Shown: one piece after another, positions 1 to 13,400 of the stretch
How positions within the stretch are numbered: position 1 is the stretch's first letter
How the letters are laid out: each line of letters starts with the position of its first letter
Source: Panagrolaimus kolymaensis
Lineage: Eukaryota; Nematoda; Chromadorea; Rhabditida; Panagrolaimidae
Direction of reading: 5' to 3'
Assembly (NCBI GenBank): GCA_028622995.1
Contig: JAJQJQ010000058.1
Coordinates: 558,001-622,000, forward strand
DNA length: 64,000 nucleotides
The notes under the pieces: model-generated
Seen by the model: the letters and a program-made list of their open reading frames with translations, nothing else
What the model was told of the DNA's origin: nothing
Database searches by the model: none
Position numbers and translations under genes: made by a program

Positions 1-1691
1 AAAATGCAGCGAATTGATTTTTTTATCCGAATGACTGAAAGTGATCTTGTTGGATTTGGTTTAAGAAAGAAAAATCTTCCATGGCACTTTGACTCTTTTT
101 TTGGCAAACATTTTCCTTCGTTTTTTCTTCTTTTTTTGGATACTCTGTGACTATTTAGTTCGTTAAACAATTTTTTAGCAGAAAAAAATGAGCAAATGGC
201 AAACTAAAAGATGAGTGTCCTGTGCTGTGATATTACATTCATCCTTTAAGGCCAATCAATCACTTGCCAGAAAACCTTTTACAAACAATCTTTGATTTCC
301 CGCCTTTTATTTATATTTATTTTCGCTTCATTGGATTGTTTTTGGGAAATATTTATTTTTCAAGAAAAAAAAATGATATTCAAAATTTATTCGTCTAAAT
401 GATTAGGAATGACAAATATTGTAAAAAAGATGAACAAACGAAGTTTTTTTTGTAAAATATTTCAACAAAATGGTTGGAATCTAGCTAAAGCTTCCTTTGA
501 AACTTTTGTTTAATTTACGAAAAAACTTTCTGTGGCGTATGAAATCTACACAGAACAATTTTTTCACTTTTCAGTTCTTTTTTAAAACAATTTGATACAA
601 CACAGACTAAAATGGTATGAAAATTTACTAAAATGTAATTAATCGATAGCATCTTTATTTAACATTCACCACTTTTCTTTTCTCTTTTTTAGCATTGCGA
701 CGTTGTTTTTTTAAACTCTTAAAAAAAGTCAATATTCAACTGCAGCTTTTTTTCCGACAACAAAGAAAACAAGTATGGTTTGTTTTTTATTGTGACTTTT
801 TTCCTTTTTTAAATTTTTGAATATTTTTTTTTTTTATAAAATGCATTAAACAAGGTTAATAGCAGGAAAAAAACACTTCATTTTTTTCTTAACTAATTCA
901 GAGAATCTTTCGAGATTTTTTAGTTTTGATTCCGTTTATCGTCATTTAAAACAAACTTTTTCCCTTCAAAAATACAATGAAACAGCAGTACTCATCAGAA
1001 CATTGATTAAGAATAAATAAACATTATAGCAAACTAAAACATTCCATAATAAAAGTTTGTGAAAATAATTTAAATAATATTGTATTTTCCATCAAAGTAG
1101 CCTACTTTTTTTTGCAATGCTTAGTTTTTTTTCTCTAAAGCACAAAAAGAACAATCAATACATTCATTGCTGCTACATATTTTTTTCCTTCATTTTTTCT
1201 TTATTTTTTTCCCAACAGCAAAAAAGCAGCTGATACGACGTTTTTTTGTTTTTGAATATTTTATTTTCATTTCTTTGTTTTTTTTTCTTCTCGTAAAATA
1301 TCTAACCGAAAAGTAAGGAAAAAGAAGATTGATATAAATGCTATAAATTCTGTTAATAAGCAATTTAAAAAAAACATATAAAAAAATCAGGCCCCAAGCT
1401 AATAATCTAATTTCTCTTCCTTTAAAAAAAAGTTGTCGGCCTGAAACAACCCACAGAAGAAAAAAATAGTATTCAACTCGTCGAATGCACTTTTTTAATC
1501 ATGGAAAAAAGAAGAAAAAATTTATCCAAATCGCAAAACATTTTTTCAATAAATAAAAATCAATAAAAACTGATAGCTATAACAAAAAAAATTTTTATCG
1601 GTTCATAATATAATTGATAAGCGTTTGATAAGCCTTTCATTCGTCCTTAAAAACAAAAAACTCAATTATTGTTTTCATTAAATTTAAAAAA
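1..1691. other. AT-rich intergenic DNA, no gene seen
   Basis: I see no coding exon with recognisable similarity here. The stretch carries two early copies (around 819 and 1254) of the GAATATTTT-centred repeat module that recurs up to about 8.1 kb, plus long A and T runs. Confidence 0.5.
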
Positions 1692-2030
1692 ATGTTGAAA
1701 TTATTTTTGTTCTTCAACTTTTTTGTTGTTTTTGTAAATGCTGCAATTTGTCCAAATGGAACAATTGCTTCATTTTCGAATAAAAATTTATGTTATGCTT
1801 ATCAAAAGACACAAAAAAGCTTTATGGAAGCGGAAGGAATTTGTAAAAGTCTTGGTGGAGACTTAACTTCGATTCATAACATGTTTGAAAATGTTTTCAT
1901 TAGCGGTTTGATTTTAGCAGACAGGAGAGTTGCAAAACTTGCAATAAAAAAAATTAGGAAACAAAGCAATAAAAAAAATGAAAGGTCCTTGTTTTTATTA
2001 AAATTTTATTCTCTCAAATTCATAAAATAA
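1692..2030 (+). pseudogene. C-type lectin-like first exon, truncated copy
   Basis: The ORF opens with a hydrophobic signal peptide (MLKLFLFFNFFVVFVNA) followed by CPNGT, a Cys in NLCYAY, and the EAEGICKSLGGDLTSIHN block typical of the first half of a C-type lectin-like domain. It matches exon 1 of the intact lectin at 8847 in order and spacing. A phase-1 donor (AGCG then GTTTGA, about 1906) sits where the intact gene has its donor, but no exon with the WIG motif or the C-terminal cysteines follows before other material begins. The reading frame simply runs on to a stop at 2030. It is best read as an orphan duplicated first exon; a rapidly diverged short secreted protein is possible but less likely. 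Confidence 0.6.
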
Positions 2031-2075
2031 TTTTGGCAAATTTAGGAATCTTGCAGAATAAATAATTTGCCACAT

Positions 2076-2219
2076 CTATAAAAAGCAATTAATTGTTTTT
2101 TCTAAAAAGTCTTTAATACCAAGGGACCAAATATCGAAAGCAAAAGTAACAGGAACTCCAAGAAGAAATTCTGGTGGTCGATAACCAAAAGTTCCAGTTT
2201 GGGGTCTTTTTCCACTTTC
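2076..2219 (-). pseudogene. Orphan protein-kinase exon (activation segment to subdomain IX)
   Basis: Read on the minus strand after a TCTATTTTTAG acceptor, 47 codons give GTFGYRPPEFLLG and then FAFDIWSLG before a stop. GTxGYxxPE is the end of the kinase activation segment (APE region) and DIWSLG is subdomain IX, the spacing seen in CMGC/DYRK-like kinases. No upstream exon with VAIK, HRD or DFG motifs is visible on this strand within a few kilobases, and the frame stops right after the fragment. It is a relic of a duplicated kinase gene rather than a working gene. Confidence 0.65.
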
Positions 2220-5200
2220 CTAAAAATAGATGTAAGCGTATGGAAAAATAATTTATGAGTTAATACTTCTGCTAGATATGCATTTAATTATGTTTTATTG
2301 ATCAAAATGAAAAATGAAAATAAAAAGAAAACAAAATATTCAAACATAAAAAAATGCGTTTCATCGCTAACGAAAAAATGGGTTTTTGTTTTTTGTTGCC
2401 ATCAAGCGCAGCATTTTCTTTTCTTTTTTTTATGTTACGACTGAATTTTCCAAAAAAAAGAAAAAAAAGAAATGCAAACTATTGATTTTTTATTCGCGAA
2501 AAAAAGAAGAGCTATGCATTGAGAAAAATTAGCTTTTTCCCTTTTAAATTGAGAGAGAAAGAAAAAAAGAAAGTAAAAACAGACTAAAAAAAAAACATAG
2601 AAACAAAATCAAGAAAAAAAGCATTCATTCTGTTTATCGTCGCTGCTTTTTTACACGACTATGGATAGGTTTCTCTAAAAATAATAAAAGAAATCCTATA
2701 GATTTTTTTTATAATTTGAATATTTTATTGTTTTATCTTTTTCTTTTCTTTTTTACAAACTGTTGGAAAATAATTATAGCAAAATTAAATGTAGTTTTTA
2801 GTTTTTTGATTATTTTGTTTTTGTGACTCTCAAACAAATGCACCATCACCCCAACATTGTTCATGTTTATGGGGTAAGCAAAATAGACCATTCAAATGTG
2901 GCATTTATGAATTTTATGGGAAAAAGTTTTTTGACGTATTCACTTGAAACACAAGAAGGGATGGAACTAAAGGATATTAAAAAACTGCAAAACTAAATCT
3001 TTCTCCATTAAAAGAATGAAAGAAGCAAAAATTAATGGACATGACATAGTCCATTCAAATTCATATTACAGCAAAATAAATTGCAACTTGTGTGTTCTAA
3101 TATACTTTATATTTTCAACTTAAAAAAGTTTTGAAAATCATCCCAACATTTATGATAATAGAATTTTTGTCAAAACGATAAAAAAAATTAATGAAAAGTG
3201 AAACAAGAAACCAAAAATTGGAAGAATATTTCAAAGCTTTTCGAATCTCAAAATGTGAGAATAAAAAGAGCAAAAATAATTTTATTTAGAGTTTTAGTTT
3301 TTCAAAAAATGATGCTCAAGAAACCATGAATGCTAGTTTTTTTTATGAGGGGTGACTTTTAAAAAGAGTGTTATTGTTTTATTTAATCCCATTTAATATT
3401 TTATTAATGGAGCTAAATTGTTGGCACTTTTAACCAATCGTCAAATTACAACTTAATATTCACTCATGCATTCAGTTAGGTCCAGATACGGAGGGAACAC
3501 CAAATTTATCAGATCTTCACCTTTTTTAACATTTGCAACATTTAATCATAAAAATCATTGGTTTGATTTATGAAACGAAACATTCAAGAAATGTAATTCT
3601 TTTGAAACTTTATTCACAGAGCACGAAAAGAAAAGTTTTTCTTTGAACAGCCCCTTTTTCTTTCTTTTTTCTTTAAAGCAACACGCTAAAAATCAATAAT
3701 TTTGTGGCTGCAAAAAAAGTCTCTTTTTTTAAAGAAAGAAAAAAAGCAAATAGTATTTTTTTATGCTTTACAATTTTTTATTTCATTTTTGAATATTTTA
3801 CATTAATTTTTTGTGCTTTTTATTAGATAAAATTATCGGGTAAAAGTGGACATCCAAATACCAGAGACAAGTTAGATTATCAGCAATATTCAAAATAAAT
3901 GGTATTTAAACTTTTTTTAAAGTCTTTGGGACATGGCCCATGAGAAGAAATTTTGAAAATGCCGCTTATTAGGCGTTTTAATAATTTGAAAAAGGCTGGC
4001 TAAAATTTATATTTTTTCTTGAATAAGTATGTGGAACAATTGTAGATCAAGAAAATTAGTAAAGCCAAAAAAAGGAAATGAAAATCGTGGAAAATAAAAC
4101 AACAGAATAATTTGAGAAATATTTCTTTCGTTTCAATTACAAATTATTTCTCTCTTTTTTGTAGCAAAAATAAAGATAAAACCAAACAGATATTTATAAT
4201 TAATCAAACACGCTTTTGAAAAATTGCCTAATGTTATTTTTTTTTTTTTGAAAATAACCAGGCGACGACCTTTTCACTTGTTTTTTCGCTCCATTTATGA
4301 GTTTGGTATCAAAAGATATCTCTTCATTTGAAAGATGTATGTATATTTTTTCATTGTTTCTCAAAGGTGGCAATAAAGTTTTTAGAACTTGAAGCGAATC
4401 CTTTCTTTAATAGCAGCAAAAGGAGCAGTAAAACTACAAATTTTGTAGTTTAAGTTGCAAATACATAAACAAAGTAAATTTTTTTCAACCTCTATAAAAA
4501 AGAATTGGATAAACTTTTCAAGCATGCTAAACCTTTTTTTTTCTGTATTTTTTGAATATTTTATTTTATATTCTTGATATTTTTTTTGTTGCTGTTCGAA
4601 TTTCTTTTAGTCAAAAGATAAAACAGCGAATTAATTTATTTGAAAATAAAAAAAATGAGCGACTCTTGTTTATAATTAAAAAATAACATATATGTAATTC
4701 TTATTGGATTGAAGTTTTCGACATGAATAAATATGATAACGTGCATATGTTCATACTGGTTTTTATTCATTAAATTGAAAGGGCGAAAATATTAAAATTT
4801 TCTTATAATATTTTCATGACTTTGGCAAGAAATAATAACAAAAAAAGACAAAACTAAGACTTTATTATTGACACGACAAAAAATCAATATTTGCCTCGTT
4901 GCCTTTATGTTTTCTAACAGCAAGCAAAGTACAAAAAACAAAAGTGTGTAGTATTTCTGTTCTTCGTTAGCAGTTTAATTTTTTTTGAATATTTTGTTTG
5001 TGTTTTTTCTTTTTTTAGCAAAATTTAAACTAAAAAAGCCAAATGGAATAGCAAGAAAAAATTTATATACAAAAAATGTATTTGGAACTAGTTACTAGAA
5101 GGGAACCTGCGTAAATTGTTTCAAAGGTAAAAATTCGTATTTTTGTTAAGATCTTCAACAAAATGTTTGGTGCTTTCGAAGATCACGATATAAATAAATA

Positions 5201-8200
5201 AATTTTAACTTCTTAAAATACATAATTTCATAAATAAAAGTAAATAAATTATGTTTTTTTCCTTCATAAATGAAAATGTTTGTAAAAACCCTTTTTATGC
5301 ATTGCAACACTGAAGAGTTTTGTTAAAAATAACACATTAAAAAAAAATTCTTTTACTAAAAAATACCATAGTTTTTCTAATACAATATAAAAGAAAGTAT
5401 CTTTCTTCTTTTACCCTGCAGTGTTTTTTTTTTCAAATCACGCGAAAAAAATAATCAATAATCTGACTTGCTTTTCTCTCTTTCTTTTTTTTAAAACAAT
5501 GAACAAAAACAAAAGTGAGCAGTATTTTTTTCATCGTTAGCAATTTTGTTTCTTTTTTTAATTTTTAATATTTTTTGTGTTTTTTTTGTTGGAATTTAAA
5601 TGTAATAAAAAGAGCCAAATAATTTAAAAAGAAATTTGGACCAAGGAAGGTAATCTGAAAAAAAATATACTCAAGTTTTTTTGAAAATTAAAATTTCTCA
5701 TTTTTTACATCATTTTTTACAAAGAAGTAAGCACATTCTTAAAAGCACATGAAATTAATTAATTTTTATTCGATTTTTTATTATTATGTCAAAAATAAAT
5801 AATGTAAACTATGTTTTTCTTCTTCGATAAACGGAGAAATTGAAAAGTAAACGTTTTTATGCTTTGCAAGGTAGAAGAATTTTTATCTAAAAAAACCAAA
5901 TACATATAATCAATATTTGAAGGAACGACTCTTTTTTTTAAAGCAAAGAAAGAAGAAGTAAAAACCATACGAAAGTGTATTTTTTCTTTAATGGATTAGT
6001 TTTTTAAAGTTTTTGAATATTTAGATTCCATTTCATGTGTTTTTTTTTTAATTTTATTTAGAAATAATACATTTTTTTGAGGTATTACTTTTTTGTTTAT
6101 GCTTTTTATAACTTAAAAAAGTGAATTTTTTTATTTTTAAAGTCTCGTACAAAAAAAGATGCCGAAACTATTACATTCAAAACATTTTTTGTGATTTGAA
6201 AAATTCACATATTTTCGTACACTTTAAATAATATGAGTGAATTAGATTGTGTGAGCAAAACATAAAGAAAAAAATAAATAGAAAAGCTACTATTCTAACA
6301 TTTTAAACCTTGCTATTAATTAATTTTAGCGATAAAAGGTTATACTTTTTGTTAACCAAAAACGACGATGTATAAAAAAAACATTTTATATATTATTGCC
6401 TTGTGAATTTTATATTTGCTTAATTAAGCCAGTACCAATAAAATAAAAATACAAAATAAATAACTATCAAAAAATTTTTTATTTGAGATATTCTCAATCA
6501 TCTATAGCAACACTATCGATGAAACTACAAACTTTGTAGTTTAAATTGCAAAAAAAATTTGTTTAACTTCATAAAAAAAGAATTGGATTAGTTTTTAAAG
6601 CATGGTAAACCTAATTTTTTTTGTTATTTATTTTTGAATTTTTCATTTATTTATTTTTTCTTTATTTTTTTCTTGCTGTTGAAATTTCTTTGAGACAAAA
6701 AATTAAAATCGAGGAGAATATATTTGAAAATTAAAAAAATGAGAAATCTTAAATTTTTATGAAAAAGAGAAACATCTAAGAAATCAAAATCATTGTTAAA
6801 GCTTTTATATGTATTTAACCGTAAAAATTGGTAAAAACAACTGGGCATAATTACTTTGTGGCAAGAATGGCGTCAAATTGTTGGAAATTCTACCAAATTG
6901 TCAAATTATAATTTAATATATAACCAAGCATTCGATTTAAGTCCAGAAGTGTAAGGAACAACAAATTTGTCAAACTTCCATTATTTTTTAAATTCGCAAT
7001 ATCCAATCATCAAAATCGTCGATTTGAGAGAAGAAGGGTTTGGCATAATTATAGACAGGTTTGTTAATAAAAAATATTGTACGTTGTAATATAAAAGAGG
7101 AAGCTTTTTTTCAGTTTTCTAAAGCAAGAAAAAAAATCAATATTTGCTTCATTGCCTTTATGTTTTTTAGCAAAGTACAAAAAACAAAAGTGTGTAGTTT
7201 TGCTTTTCTTTTCTTCGTTTGCAGTTTAAATTTTTTTTTGAATATTTTGTCTATTTTTTGTTTTTTTAGCAATAATTCAAACAAAAAGAGCAAATGGGAT
7301 ATCTAGTAAAAATTTAAATACAAAGAATGTATTTGGAACCAAGTTATTAGAAGAAAACTTGCGTAAATTGTTTCAAATTAAAAAATCCATATTTTTTTTT
7401 ATGATACTTAAAAAAATGTTCGGAGTATTTGAAGACGAATGCAAAAAATATATAAATTTTGGGTCTTCTTTTTAATATATAATCCAATTAATAAAAATAA
7501 ATAAACTATGTTTTCTTTCTTCATAAAATAAAACGATGGAAAAGAACCATTTTCATTCGTTCATGCAATTTTTAGTTTTAAAAAAAACGCACAAGAAAAT
7601 CAATATTTTTAAAGCAACGCTTGTTTTCCTTAAAAGGAAAATACGATCGAAAGACGAGTGTGTTTTTTTCTTTAATGTTTGAATTTTTTAACATTCTTTT
7701 TAAAGCTTCTATTTTACACAAATAGATAATATATGTATATTGAATTACTTTTTTTGCATAAAGTTTGTAACGCCTAAAAATGGAAAAAATTAAAAACAAA
7801 GTTTTGTGCAAAAAATTTATGCCTTGCATGGTTTTGCAACTGAAGTATGTATTTTTATTGCTGTAAAAAAAATTCTATTATTTTACTTTAATTTATGTGA
7901 ATGAAAGTGATAGTGTGAACAAATCGTGAAAAAATGAAAAAAGAAAATAAAATTATTAATATTCTATGGTAAATTTTCATTGTCTTAAATAATTTCTTCC
8001 ATTCATTCATTATGTCTTGGTGGCGATAAAAGATTAAACTTTTTATAAATAAAAAAGGCGATGTGTAGAGAAAACATTCATTCAATAAACTATTGCCTTG
8101 AAATTTTATTGTTCACAGTAGCAAAACAATAATTAAGAAAAATATAACTATTGAATTTTATTTATCAAACATGAGTTCTTCAATCATAAATGTTTGCATT

Positions 8201-8415
8201 TATTTTTGTTTCTTTGTGATTCAACAAAGTTAACAATTTTTTATTAATTTATTTTTTAATTACCATGTAAAATCTACGTTTAAATCATTTAAAGAGCCAA
8301 ATTTTAACCTTTTTATTGTTTTTGACCTTAAAAAATACTTTAAAAAAACATAATTCTCTGTTGATTGAATTGTACCATAAAATAGTTTCGGTAAATTTCT
8401 GAATAAAAAATAAAT

Positions 8416-8478
8416 CGGGAAATTTCCCGGAAAATTTCCGGAAATTGTCCAGGAAATTTCCTGGGAAAATTACCAGTG
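8416..8478. repeat. Cluster of GGAAATTTCC palindromes
   Basis: A run of about 60 bases holds CGGGAAATTTCCCG, GGAAAATTTCC, GGAAATTGTCC and AGGAAATTTCCT, each near-perfectly self-complementary. It lies about 370 bases upstream of the TATA box of the lectin gene. It could be a cluster of dyad protein-binding sites or a fragment of a palindromic repeat. Confidence 0.6.
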
Positions 8479-8780
8479 ATAACCCTATCAAGAGGCACAA
8501 AGAATAAAAGTAAAATATTATTTGTCTTCCGTCTGGTTGACGTGTTTCTTGATATTATCATTTTTAATGATTCCTCCGTCTTTTCCTTCCTGCTTTTGCA
8601 TTTTTTTCTGAACTCTTAGACTCTTTCTCTTCTGATTTTAGAAGTGAATAAGCAAACATCTTGATTATCACAATAAAATTTAATTAGCCCATTTTCATAA
8701 AATTGAAAAAGTTTAGAGTTCATTTGTTTAATCTTTTACTCCCATAATTTTATCAGCTTTAAAAAAAAGATAACGTCTTC

Positions 8781-8788
8781 TATAAAAG
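8781..8788 (+). promoter_or_regulatory. TATA box of the lectin gene
   Basis: TATAAAAG lies 59 bases upstream of the lectin start codon, in a position that fits a short 5' leader. Confidence 0.6.
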
Positions 8789-8846
8789 ACTTTGTTTTTT
8801 TGATGATTTTTACAATTTCACATTTTTTGTGTCCCAGCAAAAAAAA

Positions 8847-10158
8847 ATGTTGCTCAAGATTTTTTTATTGTTTCTTGCATTTCATTTTATTTCATCATCA
8901 CCATGCCCCAATGGCGGAATTGAATATCAATCAAATTGTTATTATTTTAATACAGTCACCTCGAAAGGATTTGCTGCCGCTGAATTAGCATGTTATCAAT
9001 TAGGAGGACATTTATCTTCGATTCATGATGCATTTACAAATGCTGTAATAAGTCGTAAGTAAATAATTTATAATAACAGAGCTTACGAAATAATAAATTG
9101 GAAGCCGACTAACAACAACAATAACAAGTATAAATCAGTCTTTAAAAAATTTCTGAAATACGATAATTTAATATTTGTTTAGAAAAATCTCAAAATTACA
9201 AAAATAACACTGAAATTTGGATTGGTGCTACAAAACTTTTATCTCAATCACAATGGAGTTGGACAGATAATACAACCTTTGATTATATTGATTGGAAACA
9301 GAATGAACCCAAAGAAAATTCATCTAATTGTGCTACTTTATCAACGATGGATGGAACATGGAAAGTTGAAGATTGTTATAAACAACTTCCATATGTATGT
9401 AAAATTATGTCATCAAATTTACCCAAACCCTGCTCAGATGGTCCTCTTGTATGGCATTATTTTGCACCCACTCAATCATGTTATAAAATATTTCCATCTA
9501 TTATGAAGGGATTACAAGCTGAAACCCTTTGTCAAAATTACAGTGCTCATGCAACTTCCATTCATAGCTTTGATGAATTTAAATTTCTTATGGGTGCGTT
9601 GCATACAATTTGTAAAAATACTTTTAAAGGGAGTGTCCCAAACGATGAGAAAACCCTTACAGCGGGTGTTCCTAGCCCGAAAGTTTTTCTTCACTGTCTC
9701 AAAGTCTTACAAAGTTTTACAAAGTTTTTTCAAAAGCTTACGAAATTTTCTCAAAATGCTACAAAAAGCTACAAAAATTCGTAGCACTTTGTAAGCTTTT
9801 GAGACAATGAAACTTTCGGGCTAGGAACACCCGTCGTAGTAAAATTATTCTCATCGTTTGGGACACTCCCTTTAAGAAGAAAAAAAATTTAAATATTTTT
9901 TTAGATCTTCTTCCCGCGAATAGCGGAGTCGATTTATGGACAGGTATTTTTAGTTCAAATGGCGGACAAACTTGGAATACAACCGATGGAACATCAGCAG
10001 ATTTTTTGAAATATGCCAGCATTAAAAATTCTCGTTCTGGTAACGATGGTGTTACATTACAATACAATTCATTCACGGAAGAATATTACTATTGGCAAGC
10101 TTCACGTATAGGTTATAATGCTTACACAGCATGTAAAAAACCTTCGTACACTAATTAA
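8847..10158 (+). CDS. Secreted protein with two C-type lectin-like domains
   Basis: Three exons (8847-9054, 9183-9593, 9905-10158) join in frame to 290 residues. Residues 1-17 are a signal peptide, then CPNGGIEYQSNCYYF opens the first domain, which contains LGGHLSSIHD, EIWIGATK, QWSWTD, WKQNEP, NCATL and the final DCYKQLPYVCK: a complete CTLD fold signature. A second, shorter and more divergent domain starts at KPCSDGPLVWHYF and ends in the last exon (VDLWTGIFSSNGGQTWN, QASRIGYNAYTACKK). This two-domain secreted form is common among nematode clec genes, which are often linked to pathogen response. The first domain lacks a clear EPN/WND calcium-sugar set, so sugar binding is uncertain. The ATG was chosen over an in-frame upstream GTG. 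A MITE fills most of intron 2. Confidence 0.85.
9624..9875 (+). mobile_element. TTAA-flanked MITE, copy 1
   Basis: This 252-bp element begins TTAAAGGGAGTGTCCC and ends with its reverse complement GGGACACTCCCTTTAA; an inner inverted pair around CGGGCTAGGAACACCCG continues the palindrome. Both ends coincide with TTAA, the target duplication of piggyBac-type elements, though a TA duplication cannot be excluded. It has no coding capacity and sits in intron 2 of the lectin gene. The copy at 21574 is the same length and reads as its exact reverse complement, so transposition was recent. Confidence 0.85.
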
Positions 10159-10428
10159 AGTTATAACAAATACATACTTTACTTTTGTTGGTGGATTTGG
10201 CTTTGGAACTTGCAAATTTTTAATTCGCGTTCTTTTTTTGTTGTATTTCGACATAAAAATATAAATTTATTTATTGATAAGGAATATTCGGAAACATACC
10301 AATTTTAAACTAGTACCAATAAAATAAAATAAAAATATAAAATAAATAACTATCAAATTTTTTTTTATCTATGACAATATCAATTATCTTAATATATATT
10401 AGCAAGTTTCTGAATGTGGCTAAAATTC
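10159..10428. other. Convergent 3' intergenic gap
   Basis: Short gap between the ends of two convergent genes. It contains AATAAAATAAAATAAA-type runs near 10318-10345 that could serve as polyadenylation signals for the lectin gene. Nothing else is seen. Confidence 0.5.
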
Positions 10429-13400
10429 TCATTTAATAAGAGGCTTTTCAGCATTAATTTTTTTAGTTTCCGTTTGTTTCGAAGAAGCTTCACTAATTTC
10501 TTCGAATGCATTAAATCCTTGTTCAGGAGATGATTTTGTTTTCTTTGGAACATAAGGAATTGGAGCACAAATATGCTGAGATTTTCTGATTTTTACATAA
10601 TTTACACCGTGTTCATCTGAAAATAGAAAGTTAACACCGCATGAATCGAGGTAGAAAACTATGACACATTTTGTTTTGACGAAAAAATTAAAATTATTTT
10701 TTCTTTCGAAAGTTATTTAAGAAAATCGATAAAAAAAAGTTTTTTTGACATCAAAATTGCCAAAATTTATGGAACTTTAAACCTAAATAACTAACCTTGC
10801 AAAACTTTAGCTGTCAAATATGCTTTCATTTTTTTACATCCATTACAATAATAAGTTCCATATTGATTTTGAGTAAATTCATAACACATATCATGAAATT
10901 CAGAAATAAAAATTAGTAACTTCGATGAAGCCTTTTTTTCATCATCAAAAAGCATAAAATTTTCAGTGATAATTAAATCTTTTTCTGGAACATATTTTTT
11001 TGGGGTGCAAATGTGCTCGTTTTCTCCCAATTTTACATAGGAAAAAGACGAGGATTCATAATTTTCAGCAACGGCGGCTTCAATAACTCTCGCGGATACT
11101 CGTTTTTTGCTTGATTTGCAACTATTACAAATAAATATTTTGCCATAATTTTCATAAAAATATTCATAACATAAATTTCGATTTTGTGGGAGAAAAATTA
11201 TGAGCATTGGATTTCCTTGATCGTTGGTTTGAAATTCAAAATCTCCATTTTTTACTATTTTATTTTCATCAATTTGGGAAATTTTATTAGGTTTCGGTAA
11301 AGGATTTGGCTCGATAGTTGTCGTTGTTAATCCACTGTTGGGTAAAATTTGAATATCTTTGGTATAAACATCTTCAAAATTTATTGGGTTACAAATATGC
11401 GTGGCACCACGAATTTCATTTCCAAGTAAAATATATTCTTCGCCATTTTCTTCGAATTTACAAATTTTTCCTGTAATCATTTTCTTATGAAATTTATAAC
11501 ATGCATGACATTTAATGGAATTATCAGATCGAGCGAGTTGGAAGATATAACATAAATCTTTATCAATAGGATGCAAAATAATTATTCGAAGTTTCTTGGA
11601 TTTTCGAGTTTCAACATAAAACATAAAATCTGGAGATTTAATGATTTTTTGTTCAAATTTTTCTGGATTATATTCTTCTGGAATGCAACAATGTTGTTGA
11701 TTTCTTTGAATTAAATATATTTCTCCATTTTCTCGTTTGCATAAAGTCAAATAGCAAGAATTTCGATTTTGTGAAGCTTTTAAACAATTTAAACAACGAA
11801 ATTTGTTTTCCGCTGTTGTTCGAGAAAATATATGACACAGCTTTTTATCGGTTGAAGCAAAAATGAATAATTTTGATGGGCGATCTGAATATTCACGAAA
11901 ATCAAATTTATCTGATTCCATAATTATTTCATTTTCTTTTGAATATGGACGAAGAGTGCAAACATGTTTGATATATCCAAGTTCCACGAAATTTTTGTCG
12001 CTTTCGCTATTTGTGATTAGTTTTGCTGTAACTCGTTTATCTTTAGATTGACAAAATCCACAAACATATTTATCATCTTGTGAGCGATAATAATATTGAT
12101 TACATAAATTTCGATCAGCCAAATTAAATATAATCAATTTTTTTCGCGATTCACCATTTTTCAAATAATTTTGTATTTCAAAATCTGGGGATTTCAACAT
12201 TTTTTTCTTCTTGGAAGAAGAAGGTTCAGAATTTTCTGATTTTATGATTTCTTTTGTGCCAGAATCAAAAGTTCGAAGGCCACAAACATGCTCGACATTA
12301 TTTAATTGGATGTATGAGTCTCCATCTTCGTTTTCAATTAATTTTGCGGTGACTCGCCTGCCTTGACTCAAACATTCTCGACAACAAAATCGAACTTCAG
12401 AAAAAAATCTAATATATTCATAACAAAGTTTTCGATTATCCACATCGAAGACAAGCAATCGCTCCCTTCGTCTTTCAGTTTCTTCAATAATTTCAAATCC
12501 AGGTTTCATAATTTTTTGTTTATGCGTAAATTTTTTTGGATTATATCTTCGAATTTTACAAATATGTAATTCTTCGCCAGGCTGAACAAAATATTCTTGA
12601 TTTTCATCTCGATCAAGGGTGGCTGTAGTTCGCTTTTGTTTGCTTCGACACCCGCAACAAATAAAACGTTTTTTTGATTCATCCCAATCAAATTCATAAC
12701 AAAAAGTATTTTCTGGAGGATTAGTGAAAACAATAAGTTTGGATTTGACAATATTATTTTGAGTAAATTGTTCAACTTTATAATTAGGAGATCTAATAAT
12801 TGAGGTATCAGCTGATGCAAGAGGAGGAGTAGAATGACTATTGCGTGATTTTTTGGAAGGCACAGGCGAATAATCACTGCTAAAAAATAACAAAATTAGC
12901 AAAAAATAAGGGCTAGTAGTTAAAAAATATTTATTAAAAATAATTCCGAACTGTTCGAATAATTTCACAAAAATTTGCATAATTCTTGCACTTTTCCATA
13001 GTTTAAAAATTCGTAAATGGAGATATCTTAATTTTATTATGCTCATAAACTTACTCATCTGTGTCTTCTTCGTCATCATCATCGCTATCGTCATGTTTTT
13101 CTGAATCAGATTTATTATCAGCAAGTCTAACAACAACAACTTCTTCCTTAACTTTCACGTGTCTTGAAGATGCTACTCCTACTCGCTTTCTTGCCTCAAT
13201 TATTGGACTTGGTTTAACTGGACTCCCGTCTTCCGAGTTTAGACTATCATTCACAAATAATGAATTATTCTCATTTTCTTTAACCATCGTTTTTGCCGTT
13301 TCTTCTGCCAAAATTAAAACAACTTTTTTATATATTTTCTTTTCTTTAAAAATTTTGTTATATTCTTCCCTTTCTTTGGGTTTTGAAGAAATAAGAAAAT

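Larger units (their letters stand above)
690..8110. repeat. Degenerate tandem repeat block with GAATATTTT core
   Basis: A module with the word AATCAATA, a pyrimidine-rich spacer and then TTTTTGAATATTTT recurs with cores near 819, 1254, 2718, 3791, 4554, 4987, 6015 and 7240; 5566 and 6635 look like decayed cores. Larger units can be aligned by eye: 4400-4680 with 6500-6750, 4870-5120 with 7130-7385, 3410-3590 with 6870-7050, and 5900-6420 with 7580-8110. Small ORFs in this block are chance. No gene-sized coding sequence is seen apart from the lectin and kinase relics. Confidence 0.6.
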
